Part shown: positions 60,948 through 64,000 of the stretch, piece by piece
Position numbering within the stretch: the first letter of the stretch is position 1
Layout: each line of letters starts with the position of its first letter
NCBI RefSeq assembly: GCF_910596095.1
Contig: NC_056547.1
Span: 30,135,647-30,199,646, forward strand
DNA from: Thunnus maccoyii
Taxonomy: Eukaryota > Chordata > Actinopteri > Scombriformes > Scombridae
Length of the DNA stretch: 64,000 bases
Reading direction: 5' to 3'
Notes under the pieces: model-generated
What the model was told of the DNA's origin: nothing
Database searches by the model: none
Seen by the model: only the letters and a program-made list of their open reading frames with translations
Made by a program: the position numbers and the translations under genes

Positions 60948-61212
60948 CTGAAACAATTAGTCAATGCATCAATCAACAGTAAAGTATTTGGGAACAATTT
61001 TGATAATAGATTAATCATTTTTAAAATGTAATTAATTTTTCAAGCAAAAATGCTAAAAATGATCTGGTTTCAGGTCCTCAAATGTGAATCATTTTCAGGT
61101 TCTTCTATGATAATAAACTGAATATCTTGTCAGTTAGACCAAACAATACATTGAAATATTTCAACTTGGGCTTTTGGAAAATTGTGATGAAAATAATAGT
61201 TAGCCGCCTGAT
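60948..61212 (-). mobile_element. hAT-like MITE, copy 5
   Basis: It has GAGCTGAAACAATTAGTCAAT at the left, TCCTCAAATGTGAATCATTT in the middle and AATAATAGTTAGCCGC at the right, in the orientation of copy 2 (12680). Confidence 0.55.
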
Positions 61213-63575
61213 TCATTCAAAAGAGTTTTTGATGTTCAAGTCAGATATGTCAGGATGGTGTAACCATATCAAAATGCAAAAAACTTGCGTTGACATGATT
61301 TTATATTAGTCCTTTTTTTCTAAGAATAAAAGTGGGGAAACAATGTTGTTTTTCAGGATGTTAACTTTTTTTTTATAACTTCTGTTTGCAACATGAAGTT
61401 TGGTGTAAGGAGCATACAGAAAGCCAGACTTAAAGGAAGATTTTAAGGTCAGTTGCTAATATTCTGCAGGTGAACAAGGCCTGTAAAATGTGATTTTATT
61501 TTTGAAATGTCAGATACAAATATTACTGAAAACCTTGTACTTTTCTTTGAAACCAGTTTCTTAAAGATTTTCATCATTTTGAATATCCTTAAAGAAGTAT
61601 AAACTGCTGCCAGTGGCGATCCTGTTGTTTGCTCAAGTTGCTGTAGATGTGGATCTACAACCTGAACAGACCCCCTAACCATAACCCTTTGTCACTCCTC
61701 AAACATGTGACCAGTCTCTGTACTTTAAGCCCTTTTCAAACATCTGATGGTGTGTGTTTGAGGGGGGGGGGGTGATGGTAATAATGAGATAAACAGGTCT
61801 CGCATGTTACAGAACTGAGTTTCTCTTCTCCTGGAGCAGTAGACCACAGCCAGAGATCCATTACTGATCAGAATGTTTGTTCCTTCTAGTCAAACATCCA
61901 TCCTTACAAGATTATTGTGTGCCTATATTTATCAGCACTAATTGGTTTAGGCTTTTCTAATGCTGAGGAGCTCCTGTGGAGGAGTTAATGTGACCTTCTT
62001 TATCCTCCACTCACTCCCTTCTTCCATCAGATTACCTTTACTATCACATTCACACAGTTGACACTCAGTAGTAGTTTTATTTGACTGGAGAGCTCAGTGT
62101 AAGCATTTCACTGTTTGTACAGGAGCTTGTTTGTTCATGGGAAATTGGACTTTTGACTGTACAGCAGACTAATTGAAAGGGTCATTTTGATTTTCAGATA
62201 TTTAGCTCTGAGATTTCTGCCTCTTCCCCAATACAGTGATTCAGCTGTGTGTGTGTGTGTGTGTGTGTGTGTGGTACCTCTACAACAGAATAGTCCCATC
62301 CAACACATCCTGTTCTGCAGCTTAACTGGGACTTGAATGTGAAATGACACTAAAGTCGAGATTTCCCCTTTGATTTTCATGGCTCAGTAGAAACCAGTCA
62401 GCATGTACACTAGGTACCAGGGTTAAATCAGATGTCATCGAGATGTGCTAATACTTAATATAAACGCTGCGGTGGAAAGGAACTAAGTACATTTACTCGA
62501 GTACTGTACTGTACAATTTTAAGGTACTTCATTTCAGACACCCAGACATTTCATATTGTACTTTCTACTCCACTACATATATTGACTTTTTAAGTTACTT
62601 TTCAGATGAAGGTTTGGTTTCAGAGGGACCAGTATGCTGTTACTCTGTCATATCATGTGTGGGGCTGGGTAATGCTTGACTTATGCACTTAGTTCACCAT
62701 ACGAGTGAAAAGCAATCGCAACTTCTGTGGTGTTTTAAGAAAAAAAAAAAAAAAAAAGAGCTCAGTTCTCTTTACGGGAATTGTCAGTAAGAATGTATGA
62801 GGAGGTTAAGTGTGTAGCAGGAAGGCTCCCATGAACTTTGATATGTTTGTTCATATCAGTTGTTCAGTAAAAGGCTGAAGATCACATGGAGTAGAGCAGG
62901 ACGTCCTGTCAGCCCCTCTGGACTTCTCAGATAAAGCGATTGTTGGGGTTAGTGAGCGTTTATCTCCTCTACTGATGTGGCATCTAACAGTGCTGCTTCC
63001 ATCTATGTGATAAAGTGATGGGTTCCATGTTGATCCTGCTTAAACCTAAAAGGACCATTAATAGAATATATACATATACATTTAGTCAAGTTATCTCCTC
63101 CATGGCGTTGGTTTTATTTATTTATCTTTTAGTTTGATGGTTCAACAATAAGACTTGCCTGATTGCTTGGGGCAAGTAAAATGCGACATCGGGCTGGTAA
63201 ATCTAGAAACTCACTTGCCCAATTGGCAAGTGGTTAAATTTTTTTTTTTGAAATTTCCGGTCGTTGTCGTATCATAAATTATGTTCTGGTTCTCTGGCAC
63301 ACAGCGTAGTCCCCTCCGCTTGCACGCATGCAAGAATATTGGCACGCACCGTTGGCCAATCAAGAATTGAGTAGGCTAGTAGTGTGACAGGGTTGTTCCT
63401 GCATTGAGAATTTCAAGGCAGCCACCTCCATCAAAAACAGATCCTTAAAATGTCTTCAAATATATTTTTTGTAATTCATGTCTTAAAATATCTTCATTAT
63501 AGGGGTGGCATTGAATTTTTTTATGTTAAAAAAAAAAGGATAAATATTGCAATGTTATAACGGGACAAGATCACA

Positions 63576-63612
<37 letters not shown>

Positions 63613-64000
63613 GAAATAAAATCCATTTAGTTCATTTTCACATATCAGCGCCCACGCTCATCAAATCAAAAAACTAATTTGTAAAATACTAAGCATGTTA
63701 TCAATAATTAGTTGGAAGAAGGACGCTATAATTATAAACTGAAAGTGTCTGCTCCATGAACCTTCCTCCTGCTCTCTGCTGTAAACACATGTAACGTTAG
63801 CTGTTAGCGAGTAGCTGCTCTCATGGCTCCCTCGGTCTTGCTGCTTGTTTTCGGCAGAAACTCTCCCGCTCTCTGCCTGCTATCGGATGGTAGGTGGATC
63901 GCTCCAGCTATTCCTTAAAGGAGGCTGCGCTACTTGTATAACACATTTTTAATTTAGAAAACATCTTAAAATACATTTAACAAAAAAAAAACCCTGAGCC
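61213..64000. other. Repeat-containing sequence without recognised genes
   Basis: It contains a (GT)n run (about 62246-62272), poly(A) (about 62740-62757) and a poly(T) run of about 30 (63580-63609). A CpG-rich spot near 63790-63930 (AACGTTAGCTGTTAGCGAG) might be promoter or repeat. I see no coding exon. Confidence 0.45.

Overview
The window is nuclear DNA from a vertebrate, most likely a ray-finned (teleost) fish. The evidence is spliced genes with GT-AG introns, protein sequences close to vertebrate orthologues, long (GT)n/(CA)n microsatellites, and a dense load of teleost-type repeats (hAT, Tc1, SINE, LINE tails, palindromic MITEs). There are no operons, phage or CRISPR arrays. Most open frames in this DNA are chance frames or transposon remnants.

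Layout from left to right. Positions 1-4.3 kb are repeat-rich and probably form part of intron 1 of a minus-strand gene whose first coding exon is at 4365-4393; its N-terminus fits SACM1L (SAC1 phosphoinositide phosphatase). At about 5.9-8.55 kb on the plus strand is a TATA/5'TOP-like, multi-exon non-coding host gene with three intronic C/D-box snoRNAs: two SNORD52-like copies and one SNORD48-like copy. This is the signature of SNHG32 (C6orf48). At 9.4-11.5 kb is an intronless-CDS gene for a 305-residue protein homologous to human C6orf47. From 11.5 to 25.6 kb no gene was recognised; the interval is filled with transposable elements, plus one weak unassigned ORF near 22 kb. PPP1R11 (protein phosphatase 1 inhibitor-3) lies on the minus strand in three coding exons between 29.9 and 25.66 kb. 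VARS2 (mitochondrial valyl-tRNA synthetase) starts about 0.8 kb away in the opposite direction and runs to 56.17 kb. I could reconstruct all 29 coding exons in frame, giving 1080 residues. From 56.4 kb to the end no coding exon was recognised, but a GC-richer stretch at 59.5-60.7 kb with splice-donor-like sites may be the promoter and 5' UTR of a further plus-strand gene.

The gene set is informative. C6orf47 and SNHG32 are MHC class III neighbours in humans, and PPP1R11 and VARS2 lie in the human MHC class I region. The window therefore looks like a fish block sharing ancestry with the MHC region, with SACM1L joined on the left. The genes are housekeeping in nature (rRNA 2'-O-methylation guides, PP1 regulation, mitochondrial translation, phosphoinositide turnover) and show no sign of acting in one pathway. 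I found no wholly new molecular system. The points most worth checking are the duplicated SNORD52-like snoRNA, a GC-AG intron and an in-frame tandem acceptor in vars2, repeat tracts pressed against vars2 splice acceptors, a 3'-UTR intron in the C6orf47 homologue, and several well-bounded or palindromic transposons.
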